Positions 32,423-42,158 of a stretch of DNA of 61,405 bases are shown here, piece after piece. Each line of letters starts with the position of its first letter. The first letter of the stretch is position 1. The notes beneath the pieces are model-generated. The model was not told the origin of the DNA. It saw only the letters and a program-made list of their open reading frames with translations, and ran no database searches. This stretch comes from Flemingiibacterium sp964430755 (GTDB taxonomy: Bacteria; Bacillota; Clostridia; Oscillospirales; CAG-272). A program made the translations under genes and the position numbers. The stretch covers positions 1-61,405 of the forward strand of contig CAYSFT010000008.1 of assembly GCA_964430755.1 (NCBI GenBank), given 5' to 3'.

Positions 32423-35400
32423 ATGAAAAAACGAATTTTGGCAATGTTACTTGCCGGAGCTCTTACAGTTTCTGGACTTCCGATTACTGCAATTGCAGCT
32501 GATGACACAACTGCGGCTGTGACGGCAGATCCGCTCGCCGATGCCGCATGGTCAGACAACGTGGCAGAGGTCGATGACATCCTTGGCGATGGCGACAGCT
32601 ATCAATATCTTCACGTCTATGATCTCGATTACGCTGAAGATGGTGCGATTTATGAAGATAAAAATGCGATAATGGAGGCAGGCAAGGATTACCGACTGTC
32701 TTTCTGGTATCGCTGTGCTCCGACGGCGAATTGGCCTGTAACTGATTCCAAAACCGGAGAAGGCATCAGAGAGCTCCGACTTTTTGGAAGTGGTAACAAG
32801 AATCTCATCAGTACATATCCCAGCGAGGGAAATATAATTAACGGTTCGCGGCTTGTAGCAACTTCGGAATGGCAGAAAGCGACTGTGCTTATAACTCCCA
32901 CAGCGGATCAGTACGCATGGTTCAGATTCAGAGATGGCAACTACTTCGAGGATATAATTCCTTTTGATATTTACGGTCTTTCTTTGGTTGAGGTTGACAA
33001 GTTTGGTTATACCGGCGAGGAGATGATCAAATATAATGATAAGATCATCAGCTCAACAAACGGTTGGTATATCAATAGTGCAAAAGGCAAGATCGTTACC
33101 GAAGCAACTTACTTGAGAGTAACCGCCGATGCTGCTGATTCGACGACGGCGACTCTTTCCGGACTCAAGCTCGATTCGGGAAGATATACAGTCAGTGCGG
33201 ATATTCGCATGACCAAGTATGATTTCAATAATTACACTGCCGGTGCGAGCCATAGATACAACAATAACAACGCAGGTAACGTCACATTCGGCGGAACAAG
33301 CGGTGTCTCCGTTATTGGCACAGCTGCCGCAATAGATAACAATTGGAGTGTTGTTTCATTTGAGCTTGATGTTCCCACCGCGGTTACTGCAGGTGAGCTC
33401 ACATTCACGCTCAACAATGCACTCGGACTCGACATCAACAATGTAACCATAACCAAGACTGCATCGTATGGCGATTTCGCCGATGCAAACGGCAACCAGC
33501 TTCTCACTGTTGCAGAAAAGCTCGATGAGAACGGAACAAATGAATATGTCCGTTTCTACGATACCGACAGCCCCGACGATGAGCTCAAATATAAGAGCGA
33601 TATAACACTTGACACCGCAAAGACTTATGTCCTTACAATGGATATGCGCGCGGCAGAACACGTAAACTGGGGTAAATATCATTATGGCGCCTCCGGCACA
33701 AGAGCTACGGCGGTCGACTCTTACGAGCGAAATGTCATAATTGATGTCGCAGGCGTAATTGGTAAGAGTGCCGATGAAAAGATACTCACAAATAGCTGGA
33801 AAAATATAAAAATCGAGTTCACTCCCACTGAAACTTCGTTTTGGATCACAATCAGGGAGGGAAGCGGTTGGTATGGCTTCTATGATATGATTCCATACGA
33901 TATTGACAATTTACAGCTTACTGAAAAATCAAGTGGAGATGTCATCATCGAAGCAGGCACGGCTGAAGCTGTCGGAGACGGCACAGGCATCGGCTGGTAT
34001 ACGACCAACGCAAAAGCCGAGGTTGCAACCGACACCGAATTTTACCGCCTTAAAAATTCCACCTCTTTTAATTATACCGGCGATGAAAAGATCGAAAAGG
34101 GTATATACAGAGTAACGCTTGACGTTCGTCTCAACTTATTCGACGGCGACGACTTTACATGGGCAAATGAAAAAACAGCGAAAACTCCCACCAACAATTG
34201 TAATGTCAGTGTTTCACTTAATGTGAACGGCGAAACTATGAAAACCGCAGCGGGCACATTGGCGGCAATCGTGACCAACGGTACAAAAACACTCAATAAT
34301 TCATGGCAGACTATTGAGTTTACACTTCCTGTTACAGAGACCATCAACAAAAGCGACCTCATCTTCACGCTTGACAAAATTACAAATTTTGATTTCAAGA
34401 ATCTCACCGTAGAATCAGCTGCACACCTCTATTCTGATGAATACGTAACCCTCGACGGTGAATTCATTGATAGGATATCTTCAAACGGAAACGAGTACAT
34501 AAGTGTAAGCAATCTGCGTATTGCAAATGACGGCGTGGTTTACACCGATCCCACAAAAACCATCACTGCAGGAAACACATACACACTCACATTCGATATC
34601 CGTTCCATAAATTGTCCCGATTGGGAGAACACTGTGGCGGAAGATGGATATTATCTCCGTATGAGAGCAACGCTTAACGGCAAAACCAGCTCCCGGTTTG
34701 AGGTTACCGATGAATGGACAAATATTTCCGTTCAGATCACTCCAACAACAGGCGGTGAACTGAAGCTTAGGTTTGTTGAATTGACAGAATGGGATTTTCT
34801 CCCTTACGACATTGACAATATCACGCTCGTCTGCAATGAAACCGGCGACACACTGATTGATCACGCTATGACCATTAATAACGGCGGCGGAACAGGCTGG
34901 GCTCCCTCATATTCGTATGCGAGAACCGATATTATGCCCAAGGATGTTGAGGTCAGCGTAGTAACGGAAGAAACCTACTATCGCGTTGCTTCCTCCGGTG
35001 ATGAAAACAACGGATTTACATACAGCGGCGACGATTACCTTGAAAAGGGTATCTGGCACATCACAGGCGATTTCAGACTTGCCGAATACAGAAAAGATAA
35101 GCTTGAGCTGGGTAACCGTGAATACGCCTCAATTAATCACCCTTACATTATCAGTGATAACAACGTTTCATATCTTACTGCAAATGTAAACGGAACAGTC
35201 CTCCGTAATATTGACGGCTTGACCGACGGTATTGCGATTACACCCGATTGGGCAAATGACGGCTTCGTTCTTGTTGTTGACAGTGTAGGCGGACTTCGTA
35301 AGAGCGACATTGAGTTTACTCTTAGCGACGGAACTGCATTCGATTTTAAGAATATTAAGTATACTCCCGTTGACGATCTCTACATCGACGATTTCGTCAC

Positions 35401-38248
35401 CGAGGACGGCACTCCGATTGCTATCGTAAAAGAAGCGCTGAATACCGAAACCGGTGAGATCGGTGATTTCGACAGTAAATTTGCCCGCATTTATAACATC
35501 ACATATGCACCGCACGGTGCAGTCTTCAAGGATTCTTCGGTTAATCTCACGGCAGGTACAGAATATGAGCTCTCATTCTGGGCTCGTACAATGCCGACTG
35601 ACAATTGGCCGGTTAACTCAAAATATCAGGGTTCAAGAAGACTTTATGTTATCCAGACAACAAAGCTTGCAACGATTGATCTTTTCGAGGATTGGACTAA
35701 GTATACGATCCGATTCACTCCCGAATCAAGCACCGCACTTTCGCTCACCTTTAGAGATGGTACATCATTTGATGATATTATTCCGTTTGATATCGACGGA
35801 CTCTCTCTCATGACTGTTGATGCAGCATCTGGCGAGGTCAGTGGTGAAAACCTTATAACAAACGATGATACAATCGGAACAAACGGCTGGTCGAAGAGCG
35901 GTAATGCTTCAATTGAGATTCTTTCTGATAACGGATATTATCGCGTACTGCCTCCTGCAGACGAAACAAGCAACACAACTGTAGCAATAGCAAAGGACGA
36001 GATGCTTGTTCCGGGAACATATAGCATCCGCGGTATGTTCCGCCTTGCCGAGCCGCTTGACTATACAAAGTTCTCCTTTGACGGCTATAATGTTTCCGGC
36101 GACAGCAATAATGCAAAGATCAAGGCATATATAACATCAGCGCGTATGCCTCTCCAGACAGAAGGCGGTTTATCTGAGGTAACTATCAATCCGTATACAT
36201 GGACTGAAGTGACATTCATATTCGAGACTCTGGCTGAAGTAAACATGAACACCATTCTCTTTGAGGCACAGGGCAACATTCAGCTTGATTTCACGGCAAT
36301 TGACGTTGAGCTGATTGAGCGCAAGGTTACAATGTCCGATGTCAACCCCGGATTCATTATGATTCTGCTCATGCTTAAGGATCAGAACAAGTATAACGGT
36401 CTCTCTGCTGCAGATATCAGCATTGAAGAGGATTGGAAGGTCAATGGCGATAAGGCAGTCAGAATAAACAATATGCCTGAGGGCGTTACTTCTGACAGCT
36501 ACATAAGCGTTTCTTCACGTCAGTCATCCGATACCGGTGCAACCTATAAGAATAAAGCTGCAATGGTTTACGCAGGTAAACAGTACCAGCTTACATTCAA
36601 GGCGCGCACTCTCCCTGCAACCAACGAAGGTAAGCCTGTCACATGGAAACTCCGCGTTATAACGGGCGATAGCAAGCTGATATCCTCAGGTATAAATTTG
36701 ACGGAGGACTGGAACACATATTCCTTCAAATTCAGCCCCAATACCGATACAACTCTTGCTATTAATTTCAAGGGTGCATCCGGTACCGAACAATTCTATC
36801 CGTTTGATATTGACGATCTCTCTGTTGTCGATCTTTCAACCGGAGAAGAGCTGGCAACAAAGAGTGGTGCGCTTTACAGCAATGCATACTCCGCCGGCTG
36901 GTCTGCGCTCGGATATTCGAGCTTCACCGCAAATCTCAGCATCGTAAGTGAAGGCATTTATTACAGCGCAAATCTCAATAATGGAATCGTATATAATCCT
37001 GAGGAACCGGTTATCCTTGAACCCGGTCAGTATTATCTCACCGGTAAATTCCGTGTTCCTTCGATGGAATATGAAAAGCTTGAGCTTGATAAGAGCAATC
37101 CCGACAAAAACGGTCACGTTATAACTGCAGACAACAACGTCGCAGGAATCAGCGCATACCTTGGTGATACAAAGCTCGCGCTTTCCGACGGAACCGATAC
37201 AATTGCCGTGGGAACGGTTTGGACGACAGTTAAATTCCCGTTTGAACTTACTGAAGCTACGGATATAAGCGGACTTAAATTTGTAAGCGATCTTGACGGT
37301 GATATTTACTTTGACGAGCTTAAGATTACCACCAATAACGGCGACAATCTCCTCTCCGATGCTGTAAGTGAAGACGGACTTGCAAACTGGAGCGCAAGCG
37401 GTCAGACTCTCGAATATAAGGTCGATGACGATGGCACAAAGTATTTCTCTGCAAGCAACCTTATCAATAACCGAGTCGGCTTCAGATATGAGTCTGAAAC
37501 AGTTATCGAACCCGGAGTTTACGTTATCAAGGGTGATTTCCGTACCTCTGTTGAGGGCGAAACGGGTTATGTACGTATGATCGCATACGATGCTCCCGAA
37601 ACCGCAAAGATAACCAATGAGTGGAGAACACTTGAGCTTTATGTTGAAGTTACCGAAGCATCAAATCTCAAGCTTCACATCTGCGGCGCACCTATGTCAA
37701 CGAGTGTTCAGAATTACGATTTCAAGAATCTCAGCATTCTCAATGCAGCAGACCTTGTTCCTGCAAATGTTGAGCTTTATGAAGCAGGCGATTTTGAAGA
37801 TCCCGAAACGGCACTTGTTGGATGGGCGATCTTCTCGGCACAAAATGCTAAACTCACTTATGAGACAGAGGATGGAAACAGCTTCCTCAGAATGAGCGAG
37901 CGTCCCAACGAATATTGCGGAATCAGCGTAAGCCTTGACACTCCTGCATATCCGGGCACAACCTATAAGATCTCTTACGATATCCGCACAGCCAAGGAAG
38001 GCATTGAAATGGTTGCTCGTTCCTATCTCGGAACGGATGCAAGCAATCCGCTTAAGGTTGACGGCGAAACATATGAGGGCTCCACGTTTATGTATCCGAT
38101 AAACAATGAATGGAGACACGTTGAAGCCGAAATTACTGTTGATTCAATGACAAACTTCGTTATAAGAATCTCGGGCGGTATGGATCCCATTAGAGACATC
38201 TACAGCTTCGATGTTGACAATCTCTCTATTGTAAAGCTCGATAAGTGA
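32423..38248 (+). CDS. Giant secreted protein of repeated jelly-roll (CBM-like) modules
   Basis: A 1941-residue secreted protein behind AAAGGAG; the signal peptide ends near residue 26 (TAIAADD). Almost all of the rest is about twelve beta-sandwich modules of 130-180 residues in two alternating types. Type A has YELSFW.R, a W-P-V turn and the ending PFDIDGLSL. Type B has a G-W near its start, GIYRVT.D.RL, a long loop with SDNN or NNN, and the ending FDFKNIT. About four A-B pairs are followed by a short hydrophobic segment (VNPGFIMILLMLKD, about 1305-1318). One more A-B pair and two modules like those on the secreted ELD enzymes close the protein. Such modules usually bind polysaccharide. No catalytic domain, dockerin, SLH or LPXTG motif is seen. 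It is first in an operon with two ELD enzymes and a tethered CBM9 protein. Confidence 0.8.
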   Translation: MKKRILAMLLAGALTVSGLPITAIAADDTTAAVTADPLADAAWSDNVAEVDDILGDGDSYQYLHVYDLDYAEDGAIYEDKNAIMEAGKDYRLSFWYRCAPTANWPVTDSKTGEGIRELRLFGSGNKNLISTYPSEGNIINGSRLVATSEWQKATVLITPTADQYAWFRFRDGNYFEDIIPFDIYGLSLVEVDKFGYTGEEMIKYNDKIISSTNGWYINSAKGKIVTEATYLRVTADAADSTTATLSGLKLDSGRYTVSADIRMTKYDFNNYTAGASHRYNNNNAGNVTFGGTSGVSVIGTAAAIDNNWSVVSFELDVPTAVTAGELTFTLNNALGLDINNVTITKTASYGDFADANGNQLLTVAEKLDENGTNEYVRFYDTDSPDDELKYKSDITLDTAKTYVLTMDMRAAEHVNWGKYHYGASGTRATAVDSYERNVIIDVAGVIGKSADEKILTNSWKNIKIEFTPTETSFWITIREGSGWYGFYDMIPYDIDNLQLTEKSSGDVIIEAGTAEAVGDGTGIGWYTTNAKAEVATDTEFYRLKNSTSFNYTGDEKIEKGIYRVTLDVRLNLFDGDDFTWANEKTAKTPTNNCNVSVSLNVNGETMKTAAGTLAAIVTNGTKTLNNSWQTIEFTLPVTETINKSDLIFTLDKITNFDFKNLTVESAAHLYSDEYVTLDGEFIDRISSNGNEYISVSNLRIANDGVVYTDPTKTITAGNTYTLTFDIRSINCPDWENTVAEDGYYLRMRATLNGKTSSRFEVTDEWTNISVQITPTTGGELKLRFVELTEWDFLPYDIDNITLVCNETGDTLIDHAMTINNGGGTGWAPSYSYARTDIMPKDVEVSVVTEETYYRVASSGDENNGFTYSGDDYLEKGIWHITGDFRLAEYRKDKLELGNREYASINHPYIISDNNVSYLTANVNGTVLRNIDGLTDGIAITPDWANDGFVLVVDSVGGLRKSDIEFTLSDGTAFDFKNIKYTPVDDLYIDDFVTEDGTPIAIVKEALNTETGEIGDFDSKFARIYNITYAPHGAVFKDSSVNLTAGTEYELSFWARTMPTDNWPVNSKYQGSRRLYVIQTTKLATIDLFEDWTKYTIRFTPESSTALSLTFRDGTSFDDIIPFDIDGLSLMTVDAASGEVSGENLITNDDTIGTNGWSKSGNASIEILSDNGYYRVLPPADETSNTTVAIAKDEMLVPGTYSIRGMFRLAEPLDYTKFSFDGYNVSGDSNNAKIKAYITSARMPLQTEGGLSEVTINPYTWTEVTFIFETLAEVNMNTILFEAQGNIQLDFTAIDVELIERKVTMSDVNPGFIMILLMLKDQNKYNGLSAADISIEEDWKVNGDKAVRINNMPEGVTSDSYISVSSRQSSDTGATYKNKAAMVYAGKQYQLTFKARTLPATNEGKPVTWKLRVITGDSKLISSGINLTEDWNTYSFKFSPNTDTTLAINFKGASGTEQFYPFDIDDLSVVDLSTGEELATKSGALYSNAYSAGWSALGYSSFTANLSIVSEGIYYSANLNNGIVYNPEEPVILEPGQYYLTGKFRVPSMEYEKLELDKSNPDKNGHVITADNNVAGISAYLGDTKLALSDGTDTIAVGTVWTTVKFPFELTEATDISGLKFVSDLDGDIYFDELKITTNNGDNLLSDAVSEDGLANWSASGQTLEYKVDDDGTKYFSASNLINNRVGFRYESETVIEPGVYVIKGDFRTSVEGETGYVRMIAYDAPETAKITNEWRTLELYVEVTEASNLKLHICGAPMSTSVQNYDFKNLSILNAADLVPANVELYEAGDFEDPETALVGWAIFSAQNAKLTYETEDGNSFLRMSERPNEYCGISVSLDTPAYPGTTYKISYDIRTAKEGIEMVARSYLGTDASNPLKVDGETYEGSTFMYPINNEWRHVEAEITVDSMTNFVIRISGGMDPIRDIYSFDVDNLSIVKLDK

Positions 38249-38270
38249 TTCGGAGAAAGGATAATTGCAA

Positions 38271-40508
38271 ATGAAAAAAATTAAAATTACAACATTACTG
38301 CTTTCTGCAGTTTTGGCAATTCAAACACTTGCTTCGGGAGTGATGGCGGCAGACACAACCGCCACCTCCACCGAGGTTAAGGACGGATATGTTCTCAGAA
38401 TTCCGTCCGTTCCGACATCTATGCCTGAAGGAAACCTTATGCTGTTCAGTAACTTCGACAACGCGACCGCGCTGAACGCAGGACTTCTTACATCTAACGG
38501 TCCGGCTGTTGCATTTGTTTCCGATGATAACGGCGGTTACATCCGTGTTACCAACATCTCGCAGAGCCATCTCGGCGCAAAGGTTGATGCCGGAAACGAG
38601 GTTCCTGCAGGTAAGTATCTCTTCACAGGTTACTTCCGTACACTTCGCAAGGGCGAGCTTACCCAGCTGCGAATCATCATGCGTCAGATTAACGGCGAAA
38701 CAAACGTTGCATACGCATTCCCGACATCGGGAGAGTGGCTCAAGGTTGAATACTATTTTGAGCTTACCGATCAGCTTAATTACGTTGACGTTTGCGGCGC
38801 AGGAGCTGATATTTACGTTCAGGATTTCTGCTTTGACCAGTTCTCGATAGTTCCGGTTGACGAGATCCCGGCGGATGCACCTAACCAGTTCGGAACGCCT
38901 GTAACAAAAGAGCAGGTTGAAGCAGCATCCAGTGCAGAGCCTGCAACATATACAACGTATAATCCGAATGAGCCTTATGAGGTTCAGGGACTCATTGTTA
39001 ACCAGGACACCTCGGGCTTCCTTTCTCGGGCTTCGAGCAACGGTATAACCGAAGCACAGATAGTACAGTTTGCAAAGCAGTTTGAGGGAACTCACATCAC
39101 TGATTATTTCCTCAGCGTTAACGACCAGTGCTCCGTATTCCCGTCAACAACGACCACGAGCTATCTCGATAAATATTATCAGAAGGTAGAAAACGGTGTT
39201 GAGGTTGACTACACAACTGACCCCATGGCAAGTGGTTCATATCACATCTACGATGAGCTTGAATCCGATTTCCTCGGCATCATAACCGAGGCCTTAGCCG
39301 AAGTTGGTATTAATCCTTGGCTTTCGTTCCGTATGAACGATGCTCACGAAATGACTGCAAAGGAAGTTGGCCCGCTGTTTACGGATTTCTATCATAATCA
39401 TCCCGAAATAAGACGCGTACAGCACCACAGCTATGTTTCGTACTATGACAAACTTATGGATTATACACATCCTATCGTTCGTGAATATTGGCTCAATTAT
39501 ATCAACGAAACCCTTAACCGTTACGATGTTTACGGTATCGAGCTCGACTTCCAGCGTGAGCTTTACCTCTGGCACATCGGCGGCGAGTATGCAGGACTTG
39601 ATATCCTCAATGAATTTATGCGTCAGGTTGATGACATTGTTGCAATTTACGAGGAAAAGTACGGTCATAAGATCAAGATCGCGACTCGTGTGGCATATGA
39701 CGTTGAAACCAACTTCGATTTCGGTCTTGACGTTATAACCTGGATGGCAGAGGGAATTGTTGACATGATGATCCCCGCATCGCGCTTTAGTTCGACCGAT
39801 ATGGATCTTCCGATAAAAATGTGGGATTCACTCACAGAATCTTACGATGTTGAGCTTGCGGCATCTATTGAATGGACAAATGTTATGCCTCGTGCAAATG
39901 TTGATCCTGAATATATGGATATCGAAACAGCATCCGCATTTGCGGCTAACGCCTTCTCACAGGGCGCTGAAAAGGTATACCTCTTCAACCGTTATAAGAG
40001 CGGAGTTGACTTCTTTACCGATAGCGACAAGATATCAACAAAGAGCACATATTACACCGGTAATAAGGCATTTTGGAACGAATACACAACTCTCGGTTCA
40101 TACGAAAAATGCTTGACCATGAACCGCAGAAATATGATTGGCTATAAGGATATGAATATGCTTTGGAAGCCAAAGTCAAGCTTCTTGCCAAAGGCTGTTG
40201 GCGCTGACACATATACAACATTCCGTGTTCCGATGGGCGATGTTCTCGACGGTTCGGAACTCACGCTCAAATTCTCGGTATCCAATAGCGAAGTGCTCGA
40301 TAATCCTCCCAAGGTATATATAAACTCGGTTGAGTGTAAGTATCTCGGACTTGACATATGCTACTCCAAAAACTTTACAGAGGATATGCTCATGTGCTAT
40401 GAGGTTCCTGCAGAGGTACACGGAGATGCGTATGCAGTCATCGAGATTATGCCTGAAAACACATTCACAACCGAGTATATCGAAATCTACATAAAGGCGC
40501 CTAACTGA
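38271..40508 (+). CDS. Secreted ELD-family putative glycoside hydrolase with one jelly-roll module
   Basis: A 745-residue secreted protein starting at ATG 38271, 22 bases after the giant gene, with GAAAGGAT upstream. A signal peptide (1-27, ending VMAAD) is followed by one jelly-roll module (about 45-205; PAGKYLFTGYFRT and FCFDQFSIVPVDEIP). The TIM barrel (about 240-600) has THITDYFLSVN, INPWLSFRMNDAH, GIELDFQRE (422-430), YEEKYGHKIKIATRV, FGLDVITWMAEGIVDMMIPASR and DLPIKMWDS. The C-terminal beta-sandwich begins at FRVPMGDVLDGSELTLKFSV and ends with YIEIYIKAP. It should act on polymer outside the cell. A stable hairpin (40519-40547) separates it from the cytosolic paralogue that follows. Confidence 0.75.
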   Translation: MKKIKITTLLLSAVLAIQTLASGVMAADTTATSTEVKDGYVLRIPSVPTSMPEGNLMLFSNFDNATALNAGLLTSNGPAVAFVSDDNGGYIRVTNISQSHLGAKVDAGNEVPAGKYLFTGYFRTLRKGELTQLRIIMRQINGETNVAYAFPTSGEWLKVEYYFELTDQLNYVDVCGAGADIYVQDFCFDQFSIVPVDEIPADAPNQFGTPVTKEQVEAASSAEPATYTTYNPNEPYEVQGLIVNQDTSGFLSRASSNGITEAQIVQFAKQFEGTHITDYFLSVNDQCSVFPSTTTTSYLDKYYQKVENGVEVDYTTDPMASGSYHIYDELESDFLGIITEALAEVGINPWLSFRMNDAHEMTAKEVGPLFTDFYHNHPEIRRVQHHSYVSYYDKLMDYTHPIVREYWLNYINETLNRYDVYGIELDFQRELYLWHIGGEYAGLDILNEFMRQVDDIVAIYEEKYGHKIKIATRVAYDVETNFDFGLDVITWMAEGIVDMMIPASRFSSTDMDLPIKMWDSLTESYDVELAASIEWTNVMPRANVDPEYMDIETASAFAANAFSQGAEKVYLFNRYKSGVDFFTDSDKISTKSTYYTGNKAFWNEYTTLGSYEKCLTMNRRNMIGYKDMNMLWKPKSSFLPKAVGADTYTTFRVPMGDVLDGSELTLKFSVSNSEVLDNPPKVYINSVECKYLGLDICYSKNFTEDMLMCYEVPAEVHGDAYAVIEIMPENTFTTEYIEIYIKAPN

Positions 40509-40518
40509 TAACATTATT

Positions 40519-40547
40519 GTACACGGTGGGGAAGACCTGCCGTGTGC
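40519..40547 (+). promoter_or_regulatory. Intergenic hairpin between secreted and cytosolic ELD genes
   Basis: GTACACGG (40519-40526) pairs with CCGTGTGC (40540-40547), eight pairs with one G-U. There is no U tract, so it is more likely an mRNA processing or stability element than a full terminator. A different sequence with the same form occupies the matching gap at 55362-55387. Confidence 0.55.
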
Positions 40548-40575
40548 AGCTTGTAAACTTCAAGGAGTTATTACA

Positions 40576-42129
40576 ATGATTAAAGGTATTTGTATTAATC
40601 AGGACTCGCATGATGTCGTATCCGCCGCCGGAAGAACACGTCCCTCGGTTGAAACTATCAAAAATTTCCCGAAGATATACGAGGGAACTCACGTCACCGA
40701 CTTTTTCATCAACATGGTGGATACCTGTGCAGTCTTCCCCTCGAAAACACGTACAAGCTTCCTTGACAAATACTATCAAAAAGAAGAAAACGGAACACCG
40801 GTTGACTACACAAAAAACACCTGCGGCGCAGGTATGCATTACCTCTATGAGGAGCTTGGTATCGACTATGTGAAAGAACATATCAAGGGCTTTCGTGAGG
40901 CAGGGATAAACCCGTGGCTCACATATCGAATGAACGATTACCACGACAGAAACCTGCCCACGTCAACGCTGTTTTCCGATTTTTATCACGAGCATCCCGA
41001 GGTACGTAACGGACATGATCTTCCGAAGAAATTCTGGATCTGGGACGGATATGCATACGATTTCAAATTCGATATCGTCAGAAAGCATAATCTCGACCTC
41101 ATAAACGAATCACTCGAGCTTTACGATCCTTACGGAATTGAGCTTGACTTCCAGCGTGAAATGGCGTGCTTCGCTTTGGGCGAGGAATATGAGGGCGTTG
41201 AGATAATGAACGGCTTCATGCGTGACGTTGATGCGATAGTCAAAAAAGCCGAGGAAAGATGGGGACACGAAATAAAGGTCGCCGTTCGTGTAATGCCCGA
41301 TATAAATTTCTGTCTTGAGTACGGCTTCGATGTTATGAACTGGGTTCAGGAGGGAATCGTTGACGTTGTTGTCATCTCCTCTCGCTGGGCATCAACCGAC
41401 ACCGATATGCCGATCAAGCTTTGGAAAACGCTTCTTAAGCCATACGGTGCAGAGCTTTATGCGAGCATGGAATGGTTTGTCTCTGCACATACAGATGCGG
41501 AAAGACTTGCGCCGAACATCGACACTTTTGCCGCGTGTGCCGCGAATGCATTCGCACAAGGTGCGGATAAGTTCTACATCTATAACTATTATGTCGGCTT
41601 CGACAGACAGTTTGACCGTGACGGCGAATTTGATTTCGATCCGAGCAAATCGGTAAGATCGAGTGAGCAGTATTGGACGGTCATCAACCATCTCGGTGAC
41701 TACGACAAGGTTAAAGCGATGAACCGCCGCCATGTTGTAACGCTTAAAGATCGCCTGCCGCTTTGGAGACGCAACACTTGCACTCGTGCTCCCGAAAGCC
41801 GCGGCACAGATCAGCTTCCGCTCACGTTCTGCATGAAGGGCTGCTTCAGACTTATCGTCGGCGATATCCCCGAGGGCGCAAAGGTCACATTCCGCTTCTC
41901 GGTCGATGATGCCGAAAAGGCGCTTGCAAACATACCTGACGTCTTTATGAACAGCGTGAAATGTGAATATATCGGAAGTGAAACGGATGAACGCTTTACT
42001 CCTCAAACACTCCTTTGCTATGACGTCCCTGCGGCGGCATTCAAGGACTGCATGGTTGCACTTATCAGCTGTCCGAACGATGCTGAAATTACGACCCGTT
42101 GGGTTGATATATATGTTAAAGTAAAATAA
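40576..42129 (+). CDS. Cytosolic ELD-family putative glycoside hydrolase
   Basis: A 517-residue protein without signal peptide or N-terminal module: it begins directly with the barrel strand MIKGICINQD, behind AAGGAG. It has THVTDFFINMV, FPSKTRTSFLDKYYQK, INPWLTYRMNDYHD (111-124), GIELDFQRE (187-195), EIKVAVRV, EGIVDVVVISSRWASTDTDMPIKLW, a YIYNYY strand, and a MNRRHVVTLKDRLPLWRR helix-loop. It closes with the family beta-sandwich (FRLIVGDIPEGAKVTFRFSV). It probably degrades imported oligosaccharide released by the secreted paralogues. It lies in an operon with the giant protein, the secreted ELD enzyme and the tethered CBM9 protein. The reaction is inferred only from the fold and context. Confidence 0.75.
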   Translation: MIKGICINQDSHDVVSAAGRTRPSVETIKNFPKIYEGTHVTDFFINMVDTCAVFPSKTRTSFLDKYYQKEENGTPVDYTKNTCGAGMHYLYEELGIDYVKEHIKGFREAGINPWLTYRMNDYHDRNLPTSTLFSDFYHEHPEVRNGHDLPKKFWIWDGYAYDFKFDIVRKHNLDLINESLELYDPYGIELDFQREMACFALGEEYEGVEIMNGFMRDVDAIVKKAEERWGHEIKVAVRVMPDINFCLEYGFDVMNWVQEGIVDVVVISSRWASTDTDMPIKLWKTLLKPYGAELYASMEWFVSAHTDAERLAPNIDTFAACAANAFAQGADKFYIYNYYVGFDRQFDRDGEFDFDPSKSVRSSEQYWTVINHLGDYDKVKAMNRRHVVTLKDRLPLWRRNTCTRAPESRGTDQLPLTFCMKGCFRLIVGDIPEGAKVTFRFSVDDAEKALANIPDVFMNSVKCEYIGSETDERFTPQTLLCYDVPAAAFKDCMVALISCPNDAEITTRWVDIYVKVK

Positions 42130-42158
42130 TAATACATTTCGAAAGGATGATAACAAAA

